Source: Halovenus carboxidivorans (GTDB lineage Archaea; Halobacteriota; Halobacteria; Halobacteriales; Haloarculaceae). From it: a stretch of 64,000 nt of DNA. Positions 1-9,149 of this stretch are shown piece after piece. The notes beneath the pieces are model-generated. The model did not search any database and had not been told where the DNA came from. It saw only the letters and a list, made by a program, of their open reading frames with translations. The stretch lies in NCBI RefSeq assembly GCF_009831575.1, contig NZ_WUUT01000007.1:62001-126000 (forward strand), given 5' to 3'. The first letter of the stretch is position 1. Every line of letters begins with the position of its first letter. Position numbers and translations under genes: made by a program.

Positions 1-108
1 GTGACGCTCCTTGACGATGAGTGTCCTGTCGCCACGGGTCAACAGCGCCTTCGCGCTCTCTCTGATACGTGGACGCGGCGCCGGTTGGCGTTCGGTTCGG
101 CTGGACAT
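1..108 (-). pseudogene. 5' end of a possible NUDIX-type hydrolase, frameshifted, cut by window edge
   Basis: A leaderless ATG lies at 108-106, about 27-30 nt after a TATA-like box (reverse strand of 131-138). The first 12 codons (MSSRTPTGAAST) have GC-rich third positions. The good reading then continues one base out of frame as IRESAKALLTRGDRTLIVKE, which resembles the first strands of haloarchaeal NUDIX hydrolases. The apparent +1 shift lies next to an AG-dinucleotide run at about 52-64. It is either a broken gene or a base error. Only about 35 codons are in the window, the NUDIX box is outside, and the family is a guess from the N-terminus. Confidence 0.35.
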
Positions 109-353
109 ACCCCGCTGGTTTCCCGTGCTGGTACTAAAGTACAGACCGTATACAGTCGTCGACCCGACAGCCGCGGAACCTGTCTCGTGGCTCGACGTTC
201 GCCACGGCTGCGGCCGCGATCACGGCGGTGACGGCGTTCGGCGCTGCTGTCCCGCTCGACGACGAGTAGATTCTATGTACCACTCGGTCTCGGAACCGAT
301 AGCGGGCCATTACTAAACGGTGACGAGCGCAACGATAGGACGAATACACTGTT

Positions 354-656
354 ATGACGTGGGTTCGACAAACGCAGACCGTAGCGGGGTTCGAGGCACA
401 ACAGGACCGGTTCAGGCTCTTCGTCGTGACGCTTGTCGTCTTCCTGAGTGCGCTTCCGATCGTGTTCTGGTCGCTCGACGAGTTCTCGTGGCGACGGTAC
501 TTCGTGCTCGGGTTCGTCTGGTTTCTCATCACCAGCGAGGTGTTCGCGCCGGCGGAACCCGAGGCGGTGTGGTGGCGGCGACTGCGCTGGGTGAAGGCGG
601 CCGGTTGGCTCGTCCTGGCGTATATCGTCAGCGAACGAGTTGCCGCGGTCGTATAA
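354..656 (+). CDS. Small membrane protein of unknown function
   Basis: A 100-residue protein with hydrophobic segments at roughly residues 20-40, 45-62 and 80-98, separated by Arg/Trp-rich turns, so probably two or three membrane spans. The ATG at 354 follows an AT-rich box near 309-318, leaving a leader of about ten bases. I do not recognise a family. It stands alone, convergent with the DUF1616 gene that follows. GC-rich third positions and the clean hydrophobic pattern argue that it is real. Confidence 0.6.
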   Translation: MTWVRQTQTVAGFEAQQDRFRLFVVTLVVFLSALPIVFWSLDEFSWRRYFVLGFVWFLITSEVFAPAEPEAVWWRRLRWVKAAGWLVLAYIVSERVAAVV

Positions 657-681
657 ACGGGATGGACGTTTACCGGCGCAA

Positions 682-1680
682 TCAGTTACCGCCGGTCGGG
701 ACATCGACCCAGAGGTGGACGCTCCGGTAGGCGGTTTCCGTCGCCGGCGTCTGCTCGTCCGGCGGTGAACCGACGTACAGCAGATAGGTCAATCGGAGAT
801 TCGTGCCCGACATCTCCGGGTCGAGCGAGCGCTGCTCTCGAACGGTTTCGCCGTTTTCGACTGACACCCGGAAACTGTCGACCCGCTCTGCTTGCTGGCG
901 GTTCCCGTTGGAATCGAGTGATTCGACCAGCGTCACGACGGTGTACTCGACGGGCCGTCCCTCGTTGTTCGTCACTGTGACCTGGATGCGCTCGGACTGT
1001 GTTGGCGTGAGTTCGTCGGGATAGTCGTCGGCGGTCAGTTCGCCGGTCTCCGGATCTTCTGTCACGAGTCCGAACTCGGTGAACTGTTCGCCGCGATCGG
1101 TCTCCAGCACCGCGACGCCGATACCAGCACCGGCGACGACGAACCCGATCGCCAGCAGGACGCTCAACCCCGTCCGCAAGTCCAGTTCGCCCGACCATCT
1201 TACCGAGTCGCGGGACAGATCCGCCGGCAGTGGATCGAACCGCTCCCAGGGGAGTACCTGCCGCCTCCGGACTCCGGCGATCACCGTGAGCACGACTGTG
1301 GTCAGTCCGGTGGCCCCGAGCATTCCGGCGGACTGAACGCCGACCCCGACGAATACCAGCCCCAGTCCGAGAAGCGGGACCAGACAGAGACTCATCCCCA
1401 CGCCGAGCAGCAACCGCTCGATGACGGTAATTTGTCCGGCGTCCTCACCGACAGTCGGTTCGAAGACCTCGGTAATGGTTTCCTGGCCGCGCTCGCGGGG
1501 GAACAACCCGCACACGAGCGCGTACCCCGGCGCGAACAGCAACGCGGCGACACCGAGCGGTCTGCGGCCGGGAACGTCACCGACGACGCCGGCAGCGACA
1601 CCGAGCGTGTACAGTCCCAGCAGACCGACGGCAAGCAGATCGATCGGGAAAGACGATTCGGATTCACCACGGTAGGACAT
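682..1680 (-). CDS. DUF1616-family membrane protein
   Basis: A 332-residue protein with an N-terminal membrane domain (hydrophobic segments near residues 12-30, 35-52, 85-107 and 112-130), one more span near 170-190, then an extracytoplasmic beta-rich domain to the C-terminus. Layout and length match the haloarchaeal DUF1616 family, often found beside surface-glycosylation genes; its biochemical role is unknown to me. The ATG at 1680 was preferred over an upstream in-frame GTG because a TATA-like box (reverse strand of 1705-1715) is centred 30 nt away, giving a leaderless start. It is convergent with the small membrane gene on its left and divergent from the glycosyltransferase on its right. 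Confidence 0.8.
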   Translation of the reverse strand: MSYRGESESSFPIDLLAVGLLGLYTLGVAAGVVGDVPGRRPLGVAALLFAPGYALVCGLFPRERGQETITEVFEPTVGEDAGQITVIERLLLGVGMSLCLVPLLGLGLVFVGVGVQSAGMLGATGLTTVVLTVIAGVRRRQVLPWERFDPLPADLSRDSVRWSGELDLRTGLSVLLAIGFVVAGAGIGVAVLETDRGEQFTEFGLVTEDPETGELTADDYPDELTPTQSERIQVTVTNNEGRPVEYTVVTLVESLDSNGNRQQAERVDSFRVSVENGETVREQRSLDPEMSGTNLRLTYLLYVGSPPDEQTPATETAYRSVHLWVDVPTGGN

Positions 1681-1891
1681 ACTCCGGGCAATCCTCCCGT
1701 TACACAAAATTACTCACTCCCTACCACGCCCGCGGCCGCGTTGATTTCGTCCGTGGTCCCCACCGGCGGGTGTCTGGCCCCTCCTGGCTACCGTCGACCG
1801 ACGTACTGGCGGCCGTCGGTCCGGGCCGCGACGCCGGGAAGGGAGTGCATAGTAATGACCCCCACTGCCGACGGTTCCGGTGTCCGTCTGT

Positions 1892-2674
1892 ATGGAACTC
1901 AGTGTCGTCATTCCGACCGTCCGCCCGCGCTCGGAGATCGAAGCGATCGAGTATCTCGACCGCTGCCCGTTCGAGGACTACGAGGTGATCGTCCGGGACG
2001 ACGTGCCGGTCACACGCGCGCGAAACGAAGGTTACCGCCGAGCGGCGGCCGAGAAGATTCTCTTCCTCGACGACGACTCGATGCCCAGAGAGGGGTATCT
2101 CACCGAGGCGGCAGCGACGCTCGAAGACGCCGCCGCCGTCGCGGGCCGGACGGTCCATCCGCGAGACGACGTCTTCGCCGGCCAACTCACGAACCACTAC
2201 GACTTCGGCCCGGAACCACGCACCGTCGACTACTTCTGGGGCTGTAACATGGGGATGCGAAAGGAGGCGCTCGACGCGGTCGGTGGCTGGGACGAGACGA
2301 TGGGATGGGGCCACGAGGAGAAAGAACTCGCCGACCGCGTCCGCCAGCGGTACGATATCTGGTACAACCCCGAGATGGTCGTCGATCACGTCTACGCGGA
2401 GTCGATCCGTGACTACTGGCACAAGACCTACTATCTGGAGAAAGGAACGCCGTACTACCTCAAGCAGAAGGGATTCCCTCAGACTCGGATCCTCGTCAGG
2501 GCCCTCGCCGATCTGTTCTCCCCGCGAAACTACGTCCGTCGGTCCCCGGCGGTGACACTCGCGAAAAGCGGGGAGACAATCGCCGGGACGCTTGGTCGAA
2601 TCGCCGGGCTCCTCGACACCGACTTCGGCACCGAAGACGCAGGACCGACCCGCTCCTCGCACTCCGGCGAGTAA
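1892..2674 (+). CDS. Family 2 glycosyltransferase
   Basis: A 260-residue GT2 (GT-A fold) enzyme expected to move a sugar from a nucleotide donor to a lipid-linked or polymer acceptor at the inner membrane face. Visible features: N-terminal strand MELSVVIPTV, the DxD-type motif FLDDDSMP near residue 60, and the acceptor-side block GWDETMGWGHEEKELADR near residues 132-150. There is no membrane segment. The ATG at 1892 is used; an in-frame GTG twelve bases upstream is less likely. It is the first transferase of the glycan locus. Donor and acceptor cannot be read from sequence. Confidence 0.85.
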   Translation: MELSVVIPTVRPRSEIEAIEYLDRCPFEDYEVIVRDDVPVTRARNEGYRRAAAEKILFLDDDSMPREGYLTEAAATLEDAAAVAGRTVHPRDDVFAGQLTNHYDFGPEPRTVDYFWGCNMGMRKEALDAVGGWDETMGWGHEEKELADRVRQRYDIWYNPEMVVDHVYAESIRDYWHKTYYLEKGTPYYLKQKGFPQTRILVRALADLFSPRNYVRRSPAVTLAKSGETIAGTLGRIAGLLDTDFGTEDAGPTRSSHSGE

Positions 2675-2899
2675 AACTCCCGGCGTAGCACTATCTACGC
2701 CGTATCAAGAAGGGCACCCGAGGCCCACGGCACGCAGGTTGCTGGCACACAAGCTGGCTTGCCGAGCGGCTCGGATACCATCTGAACGTACGCCATCGGA
2801 GTTCATAAGTCTACGGTCCGCTCCGGCCTTCCGTCGGTGGGTTTTGTCCGCACTATTCAGCCTCTCATAACAAAGGTCGTCGACGGCGTTGGCTGTACA

Positions 2900-3187
2900 A
2901 TGGGTGTGCCACTGTTCGATCTGACGAGCTTTCAGCGCGACATCCTCTACGTCGCTTGTGGTGCAGACGAGCCCTCCGGGCAGGCGATCAAAGCCGAACT
3001 CGAAACCGATGACGAGACGATCACTCACGGGCGGCTGTACCCGAACCTCGACACGCTCGTCGACGAGGGCTATCTGGAGAAGGGCCAACGTGACCGCCGG
3101 ACGAACGTCTACACGGTCTCGGAGACTGGCCGGGAGAAACTGCAGGCTCGGCGGCGCTGGGAGGACGAGTACGTTACCTTCGACTGA
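2900..3187 (+). CDS. PadR-like winged-helix regulator
   Basis: A 95-residue winged-helix DNA-binding protein. The order is helix, recognition helix around THGRLYPNLDTLVDEGYLEK, then a wing with RRTNVYTVSETGREKL, the usual PadR/phenolic-acid-regulator pattern in its minimal single-domain form. The ATG at 2900 lies about 29 nt after an AT-rich box (CATAACAAAG, near 2866-2875), so the transcript is probably leaderless. In-frame codons upstream are probably untranslated. It sits between a glycosyltransferase and wecB and may regulate either; no operator can be assigned. Confidence 0.8.
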   Translation: MGVPLFDLTSFQRDILYVACGADEPSGQAIKAELETDDETITHGRLYPNLDTLVDEGYLEKGQRDRRTNVYTVSETGREKLQARRRWEDEYVTFD

Positions 3188-3244
3188 GAGGCGGTAGCCG
3201 GGTGCTACCCGCTGGCTCGTTCCCCCGTCGCCTCGTGAGGATGT

Positions 3245-3254
3245 GTATAACAAA
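3245..3254 (+). promoter_or_regulatory. TATA box for the wecB mini-ORF
   Basis: GTATAACAAA is centred 29 nt before the ATG at 3279, the spacing seen at the ordinary leaderless genes of this window. It predicts a transcript starting at the mini-ORF ATG, about 128 nt upstream of wecB. Confidence 0.6.
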
Positions 3255-3278
3255 GGCTGCTTTCCGGCCAGTGCAACC

Positions 3279-3410
3279 ATGTCCCGCACTGCCCGTCGTC
3301 CTGCCCCGCTGCGGGTTCGTACTGCTAATCGAACAGCACTCGCGGTTCACCGGAGTACAGTTCGGAGCCACAGCGCGGCCGACCGAGCACCAACCGGTGA
3401 CGGAGTATGA
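3279..3410 (+). CDS. Leaderless 43-codon mini-ORF coupled to wecB
   Basis: An ATG at the predicted 5' end of the transcript opens a 43-codon frame whose TGA (3408-3410) overlaps the wecB ATG (3407-3409) as ATGA. The peptide is Arg-rich and matches nothing I recognise. It probably brings ribosomes to wecB by termination and reinitiation, since wecB has no ATG at the 5' end and no obvious ribosome-binding site. It is one of nine such mini-ORFs in the window. Confidence 0.55.
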   Translation: MSRTARRPAPLRVRTANRTALAVHRSTVRSHSAADRAPTGDGV

Positions 3411-4507
3411 GCAACGGCATCGCTCTCGTTCTCGGGACCAGACCCGAGATCATCAAACTCGCGCCCGTGATCCAGGCGTGTGAGCGCCGATCCGTTCCGC
3501 ACACCCTGATCCACACCGGCCAGCACTACTCGGAGACGCTCGATTCGGTGTTTTTCGACCAACTCGGGCTCCCGGATCCCGACTACAACCTCGGCGTCGG
3601 CTCCGCAGATCACGGCAAGCAGACCGGCGAGATGCTGATCGGCGTCGAGCGGATCCTCCAGGAGTGTGATCCGGAGACCGTGCTCGTCCAGGGGGACACG
3701 AACAGCGTCCTCGCGGGCGCGCTCGCGGCCAGCAAACTGGACGTACGTCTGGGCCACGTCGAGGCCGGACTCCGAAGCGGCGACCGCGAGATGCCCGAGG
3801 AGACCAACCGAACGCTCGCGGATCACGCCGCGGACCGCTGTTTCGCACCGACAGAGCAGAGCCGAGACAATCTGCTCGCAGAAGGAATCCCCGAGGAACG
3901 GATCGAGGTTACCGGCAACACCGTCGTCGACGCTCTCGAACGACACAAGGAGTTAGCCAGAGAGCGGACGACCGCGCTCGCGGATCTCGGTCTCGACGAG
4001 GACGACTACGCGGTGATGACGCTGCACCGCGCCGAGAACGTCGACGATCCGGAGCGGTTCCGGGCGCTCTTGTTCGGGGCGAGCAGGGCGGGAGACAGTC
4101 ACGGGCTGCCGGTCGTGTACCCGATTCATCCCCGCGCCAGAGAGCGCATCGAGGAGTTCGACATCACTGTCCCGGAGCCGATTCGCCTGGTCGAGCCCCG
4201 TGAGTATCTCGAATTTATTCGCCTCGAAGACGCGGCGTCGATAATCCTGACCGACTCCGGCGGCGTTCAGGAGGAAGCCTGCATCCTCGGCACGCCCTGC
4301 GTGACGCTCCGGGACAACACCGAACGTCCGGAGACTATTTCGGCCGGGGCGAACGTGCTCGCGGGGCCGGACCCGGCGACGATCATCCACCGCGTCGAGG
4401 AGATGATCGACACCGACGGCGACTGGGAGAACCCGTTCGGGGACGGGACCGCGGGCGAACAGATCCTACAGGCGGTCACCCGTGCTCCCGAGGAGGTGCC
4501 CCAATGA
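3407..4507 (+). CDS. wecB: UDP-N-acetylglucosamine 2-epimerase (non-hydrolysing)
   Basis: A 366-residue cytoplasmic enzyme interconverting UDP-GlcNAc and UDP-ManNAc. Family hallmarks are the N-terminus LVLGTRPEIIKLAPVI, TGQHYSETL near residue 38, QGDTNSVLAGALAA near 95, HVEAGLRSGDREMPEE near 117, and the UDP-binding block LTDSGGVQEEACILGTPCVT near 282. Length is normal. The stop overlaps the start of wecC by four bases (ATGA), so the two are co-translated and together make UDP-ManNAcA for the glycan locus. Translation probably depends on the upstream 43-codon mini-ORF. Confidence 0.95.
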   Translation: MSNGIALVLGTRPEIIKLAPVIQACERRSVPHTLIHTGQHYSETLDSVFFDQLGLPDPDYNLGVGSADHGKQTGEMLIGVERILQECDPETVLVQGDTNSVLAGALAASKLDVRLGHVEAGLRSGDREMPEETNRTLADHAADRCFAPTEQSRDNLLAEGIPEERIEVTGNTVVDALERHKELARERTTALADLGLDEDDYAVMTLHRAENVDDPERFRALLFGASRAGDSHGLPVVYPIHPRARERIEEFDITVPEPIRLVEPREYLEFIRLEDAASIILTDSGGVQEEACILGTPCVTLRDNTERPETISAGANVLAGPDPATIIHRVEEMIDTDGDWENPFGDGTAGEQILQAVTRAPEEVPQ

Positions 4508-5790
4508 GTTCGGTCTGTATCCACGGCCTGGGGTACATCGGGCTCCCGACCGCGGCGATGCTCGCCAACTACGGGCACGATGTCTACGGGTACGACGCCG
4601 ACGAGACGGTCAGAGGAGACCTCCAGAACGGAGACGTGCACCTCGACGAACCCGGGCTACGGGCGTTCGTCACTCAGGCGCTCGAATCGGCACAACTGGA
4701 GATCACCGACGAAATCGTACAGGCGAAATACCACATCATCTGCGTGCCGACGCCGTTCGACCAAACCGAGCGGACGGCGGATCTCTCCTACCTCCGGGAC
4801 GCGGCCCACGGGCTCGCGCCGCTGCTCCGGGCCGGGGATACCGTCATCCTCGAATCGACAGTCCCTCCGGGAACGACGGTTGAACAGCTCCAGCCCATCC
4901 TGGAGTCGACGGGCCTCACCGCCGGGACCGACTTCGCGCTCGTCCACTGCCCGGAGACGGTGCTACCGGGCAACATCATCTCCGAACTGCGGGAGAACGA
5001 CCGGACGCTCGGCGGCGTCAACGGCGTTTCTACGGAGTCGGCGGTGCGTCTGTACGACTCCTTCGTCAGCGGCGAGATTCGGACGACGGACGACCCGACC
5101 ACCGCGGAGTTCGTCAAACTCATCCAGAACACCTACCGGGACGTGAACATCGCGCTGGCGAACGAGATTGCCCGTCTCGCGGACGATTACGGGATCGACT
5201 CGCGTGAGGCGATCGACCTGGCCAACGCCCATCCGCGCGTCGATATCCTCCAGCCCGGTCCCGGCGTCGGCGGCCACTGCTTGCCGATCGACCCGTGGTT
5301 CCTCGGCACCGGCTCCGACCAGATCGAACTCATCTCGACCGCTCGCGAGGTCAACGACGGAATGACGGAGTTCGTGATCGAGTTGCTCGAACGGGAACTG
5401 AACAGTCTCGACGGCACGAAAATCGCGATCCTCGGCGTTGCCTACAAAGGTAACGTCTCGGATGCCCGTAACAGCCCGGGGCTCGAACTCGCGAGAACGC
5501 TGGCGGATCGAGAGACGGCGGAACTCGCGACTGACGGCGGCCCGACCGGAGACATCGAGGTCGAAATTCACGATCCACACGTCACGGATCCGACGCTCGA
5601 CCTCGCGGACCTCGATTCGTCGACCGCCGGGGCAGATGCACTGGTGGTGACGACGGATCACGACGAGTACGCCGACCTCGATCCGGAGCCAATCGCCGAG
5701 CGAATGCACGAAGCGCTCCTAATCGATACGAAGGCACACCTCGACGCACCGCGATGGCGGGAGGCGGGGTTCGCAGTCCGCCAGATCTGA
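4504..5790 (+). CDS. wecC: UDP-N-acetyl-D-mannosamine dehydrogenase
   Basis: A 428-residue NAD-dependent nucleotide-sugar dehydrogenase that oxidises C6 of UDP-ManNAc in two steps. It has an N-terminal Rossmann motif HGLGYIGLPTAAMLANYG, ESTVPPGTT near residue 120, the catalytic-cysteine motif GVGGHCLPIDPW near residue 256, and a C-terminal UDP-binding domain with VAYKGNVSDARNSPG near 313. Pairing with WecB supports ManNAc rather than glucose as substrate. Unlike the AglM paralogue at 38289-40997, there is no intein at the catalytic cysteine. Confidence 0.92.
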   Translation: MSSVCIHGLGYIGLPTAAMLANYGHDVYGYDADETVRGDLQNGDVHLDEPGLRAFVTQALESAQLEITDEIVQAKYHIICVPTPFDQTERTADLSYLRDAAHGLAPLLRAGDTVILESTVPPGTTVEQLQPILESTGLTAGTDFALVHCPETVLPGNIISELRENDRTLGGVNGVSTESAVRLYDSFVSGEIRTTDDPTTAEFVKLIQNTYRDVNIALANEIARLADDYGIDSREAIDLANAHPRVDILQPGPGVGGHCLPIDPWFLGTGSDQIELISTAREVNDGMTEFVIELLERELNSLDGTKIAILGVAYKGNVSDARNSPGLELARTLADRETAELATDGGPTGDIEVEIHDPHVTDPTLDLADLDSSTAGADALVVTTDHDEYADLDPEPIAERMHEALLIDTKAHLDAPRWREAGFAVRQI

Positions 5791-5852
5791 AACGGCCGAC
5801 CGGACCGATCCCGGGTCGCCGTTAGCCGCCCCTGTACGCGGCTTAGCAACTG

Positions 5853-5862
5853 CTTAACTATG
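5853..5862 (+). promoter_or_regulatory. TATA-like box for the 5890 mini-ORF
   Basis: CTTAACTATG is centred about 33 nt before the ATG at 5890 (36 before the ATG at 5893). It is the only AT-rich box close to the mini-ORF in this intergenic stretch. Confidence 0.4.
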
Positions 5863-5889
5863 CCCACGCTCCTGAAATTGCCCCCCAGC

Positions 5890-6024
5890 ATGATGAGTAC
5901 GAGCCGTCGGAAAGCGGCGCCCGGACGACCGAGCCAGCGTTCGCCAGTTGACAGTTGCTACCAGGAGAGTTTCGGGGAGAGCACTCTCCGCGCACTGACT
6001 GCGGTTGATCGGGACAGCGAGTAG
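5890..6024 (+). CDS. 44-codon mini-ORF upstream of the phosphatase-GT2 fusion
   Basis: The frame opens with a double ATG at 5890 and 5893 and ends with TAG at 6022-6024, four bases before the ATG of the next gene at 6029. No ribosome-binding site lies in that gap, so the arrangement suggests termination and nearby reinitiation. The peptide has no recognisable relatives. It fits the pattern of the other mini-ORFs, though the stop and start do not overlap here. Confidence 0.45.
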   Translation: MMSTSRRKAAPGRPSQRSPVDSCYQESFGESTLRALTAVDRDSE

Positions 6025-6028
6025 ACGG

Positions 6029-7879
6029 ATGATCGGTGGACACAACAGCGACCGGATCAGACCGCTGGGGCTGGACCGGTTTCCGAAGTACGTCGACGGC
6101 GCGGTCCACATCGCCATGTCGCAGTACTTCGAGTTCGCGACCGACGACGGCGTGGATCCGATGAGTCGGGAGTGGGACCAACTTCTCCTCCTCGACGGCT
6201 GTCGGTACGACATGTTTCGCCAGTACAACACCCTCGACGGAGCGTTGCAGGCGACCACGTCGACGGCGACCGCGACCCCGGAGTTTCTGTCCGAGATATT
6301 CGACGGGAAACGGTACCAGGACACCGTCTACGTGACCGCGAATCCGATTCACCGGGTCGAAGAGTGGGCCGATGTCGACCTGGATCCGGTGTTTCGCGAG
6401 GTGATCGATGTCTGGGAGGACGAGTGGGACAGCGACCTCGGAACCGTTCCGCCGGAGCCGATGGTAACGGCGACCCGCGAGGCCAGGGAGGCGTACCCGG
6501 ACTGTCGGATTATCGCCCATTTCGTCCAGCCGCACTACCCGTTTATCGGCCCGTTCGGGCGGTCAATCGAACACGGACAGATGGGTGGCAAGGCCCGGGC
6601 CACGGACGCCGAGGAGGGCGCCGACGAGACGCCGATCTGGAAGGATCTCCGCGACGGCGAGCAGTCCCCCGGAGCGGCCTGGCGAGCGTACACCGAGAAC
6701 CTCTGGTACGTGCTGCCGTACGTCCGCGACCTCGTTGCAGACCTCCCCGGTAGGACAGTCGTTACGTCCGATCACGGGAACAACGTCGGAGAGATCTGCT
6801 GGCCGTTTCCGGTCAGAATGTACGGCCATCCGGAGGGAATCAGGACCCCCGAACTCGTGACGGTACCGTGGCTCACAATCGAGACCGAACAGTCGGAACC
6901 ACCCTCCAGACAGACGACGGCGAAGGGGGCAAGCGCCGAGACGAGTCCCGACGGCTCCGACGAGGATGACGGTCCGCTCGTCTCGGTCGTCATTCCGACG
7001 CACTTCCGCAACGAGGAGCTCTCCCGGGCGATTGCAAGCGTCAAATCCCAGACGTACAGCCCCGTCGAACTGCTCGTCGTCGACGATTCGGGAATCGAGC
7101 GCGCCAGACCGGTCGTCGAGGGAGAGGACATCCGGTACATCGCACACGAGAAGACCCGCGGCGCTAATCAGGCCCGGACGACGGGCATCGAGGCCGCGGA
7201 GGGGGAGTACGTCCAGTTGCTCGACGACGACGATTGCCTGCATCCGAAGAAACTCGCTCGACAGGTCGAACTGCTCGAATCCGATCCGGACGTCGGGGTC
7301 GCATTCTGCGGCGAAGCGAGCAGCAGCGGGCTACGAGTTCCCTCCCCCTCGGCGACCGGGAGACTCCTCGAGGAGACCCTCCAGTTCGGACCTAAAGCCT
7401 GTACCACGTCGACGATGCTGATCTCGGCGTCGACGCTCGACGGCGTTCTCCCGCTGGCCGACCGGGACGGGGCGGACGATATCGGGCTACGAATCGAGTT
7501 GGCGCGCCGGACCGCGTTCGATCACGTCAGCGACGCGTTAGTGTACCGCGGCGGCGGGGAAGACAGACGGTCCGAACGACCGGCGGTCGGCTACGAACTG
7601 TTGAAGATCGTCAACGAGTACAGCCCGCTGTACGACGAACGCGACCCGAGTATTCGTCGAGCGGCGCTGAAAAAGGCGTACACGACCATCGGACAGAACT
7701 CGCTCAGACACGGCGGGTGGTCGCTGACCGCACCGGTCGCGTTTCTCCGGGCGCTCGAGTACGAAGACGACCGCTCGTTCGGTGATCTCGCCCGACCCGC
7801 CGTCGCGATGCTGGGCGATACCGGATACGACGTCGCGTCCACGCTGTACACACGACTCGTGGATCGACTTCGGGAGTGA
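6029..7879 (+). CDS. Fusion: alkaline-phosphatase-fold domain plus GT2 glycosyltransferase
   Basis: A 616-residue two-domain protein. Residues about 35-285 resemble the alkaline phosphatase/sulfatase-fold proteins elsewhere in the locus: metal-site LLLLDGCRYD, a Ser/Thr-rich presumed nucleophile segment TSTATATPEFL, HFVQPHYPF, and TSDHGNNVGE near residue 255. After an acidic linker (about 290-320), residues about 322-500 form a GT2 domain (LVSVVIPTHFRNEELSRAI, QLLDDDDCLHPKKLA). The single protein may combine phosphoryl-group transfer or hydrolysis with sugar transfer on one glycan; that is inference. The ATG at 6029 was chosen over an upstream in-frame TTG. No sulfatase C-x-P-x-R motif is present. 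Confidence 0.8.
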   Translation: MIGGHNSDRIRPLGLDRFPKYVDGAVHIAMSQYFEFATDDGVDPMSREWDQLLLLDGCRYDMFRQYNTLDGALQATTSTATATPEFLSEIFDGKRYQDTVYVTANPIHRVEEWADVDLDPVFREVIDVWEDEWDSDLGTVPPEPMVTATREAREAYPDCRIIAHFVQPHYPFIGPFGRSIEHGQMGGKARATDAEEGADETPIWKDLRDGEQSPGAAWRAYTENLWYVLPYVRDLVADLPGRTVVTSDHGNNVGEICWPFPVRMYGHPEGIRTPELVTVPWLTIETEQSEPPSRQTTAKGASAETSPDGSDEDDGPLVSVVIPTHFRNEELSRAIASVKSQTYSPVELLVVDDSGIERARPVVEGEDIRYIAHEKTRGANQARTTGIEAAEGEYVQLLDDDDCLHPKKLARQVELLESDPDVGVAFCGEASSSGLRVPSPSATGRLLEETLQFGPKACTTSTMLISASTLDGVLPLADRDGADDIGLRIELARRTAFDHVSDALVYRGGGEDRRSERPAVGYELLKIVNEYSPLYDERDPSIRRAALKKAYTTIGQNSLRHGGWSLTAPVAFLRALEYEDDRSFGDLARPAVAMLGDTGYDVASTLYTRLVDRLRE

Positions 7880-7981
7880 GAGTCCCCTCCTGCGGTAAGG
7901 TTTCTGTTACGTCTGGCCGGGCTCCGTCGGCGAGAAAGTATAGAACTAGTAACAATACTGGGTCTGGTCGTTGCTACGGGC

Positions 7982-8980
7982 GTGCCAGACCCACAGAACG
8001 CTTCTTCCGCTCACTCCGGGTCGACAGCCGGTGCTGTCGCTGTCGGAGGGAGTCGATCCGACCACGAACCGGGGGCTGATCTGCCCGAGGACCGGGGCGC
8101 TCCCGGCGTCGTCGCCGGGATTCCTGCGTACAACGAGGAGGAGACAATCGGTGAACTCGCGAGCACTGCACGGGACTACGCCGACGAGGTGGTCGTCGTC
8201 GACGACGGGAGCGCGGATCAGACGGCACAGAAGGCGGCCTCGACCGGGGCGACACTGCTCAGACACGAGGAGAATCAGGGGTACGGAGCGACCCTCGGCA
8301 CGATCTTCCAGTACGCACACAGCAGGGACGCGGACCACCTCGTGATTCTGGACGCAGACGGCCAACACGACCCGGAGGACATCCCGGCGCTGGTCGCCAC
8401 ACAGCGGGAGACCGAGGCCGAAGTCGTCACCGGCAGCCGGTTCGTCGGTGATCCGCCCCCGGATATTCCCGGCTACCGCAGGGTCGGGCTGTTCGTCATC
8501 AACTCCCTGACCAACCTGGCACTGCGAATCGGCTACTCCTACCCGGCGGTGACCGACAGCCAGTGTGGGTTCAGGGCGTACGACGACTCCGCAATCGCCA
8601 CGATGGCGACGGCACCGGAGATCGGATCGGGGATGGGAGCCAGTCTGGACATCCTCTTTCAGGCCGCCCGCGAGGAGTACGACATCGCCGAGGTGCCGAC
8701 CCGCATCGATTACGATGTCGACAACGCCAGTTCACGACACCCGGTCACGCACGGGCTCGGGCTGCTGCAGTCGCTCGCGCTCTCAGTCCTTCGAGACAGG
8801 CCCGGTCGCGTCGCCGCCGCCGTGACAGTCGGGTTGGTGACACCGCTGATCGTCGGCCTGATCCTGCACCAGACGACGACGACAATCGTCTCCGTGCTGG
8901 CAACAGCACTGCTCAGTATCGTTCTCCTGCTGTTTCTCCCCAGGGAGACTGCAACCCGCTCGGAACGGACTGACCAGTGA
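7982..8980 (+). CDS. Dolichol-phosphate sugar synthase-like GT2 with C-terminal membrane anchor
   Basis: A 332-residue GT2 enzyme of the dolichyl-phosphate mannose/glucose synthase type. Residues about 40-250 hold VVAGIPAYNEEETIGEL, VVVVDDGSADQT, ILDADGQHDPEDIP (DxD) and the acceptor block TDSQCGFRAYDD. Two hydrophobic segments at about 275-320 anchor it in the membrane. Such enzymes charge dolichol phosphate with one sugar for use outside the cell. The start is GTG at 7982, about 30 nt after an AT-rich box near 7949-7957, so probably leaderless. The first 40 residues are a disordered-looking acidic extension. Confidence 0.85.
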   Translation: MPDPQNASSAHSGSTAGAVAVGGSRSDHEPGADLPEDRGAPGVVAGIPAYNEEETIGELASTARDYADEVVVVDDGSADQTAQKAASTGATLLRHEENQGYGATLGTIFQYAHSRDADHLVILDADGQHDPEDIPALVATQRETEAEVVTGSRFVGDPPPDIPGYRRVGLFVINSLTNLALRIGYSYPAVTDSQCGFRAYDDSAIATMATAPEIGSGMGASLDILFQAAREEYDIAEVPTRIDYDVDNASSRHPVTHGLGLLQSLALSVLRDRPGRVAAAVTVGLVTPLIVGLILHQTTTTIVSVLATALLSIVLLLFLPRETATRSERTDQ

Positions 8981-9149
8981 TAGCCGAGTCGTACCGACAG
9001 GTCGATACGACTAGATCTCGTACCGCTCGAAGCGACTCAGACACCACGTACCGCTGGTCAGTCGCTGTCGCGAGTGACGACGAATCGTTCGCTGCACGGT
9101 ACACGCGCTCGGACTCGCGGTGTCGACACACGCACCGAGGAGAGACCCG

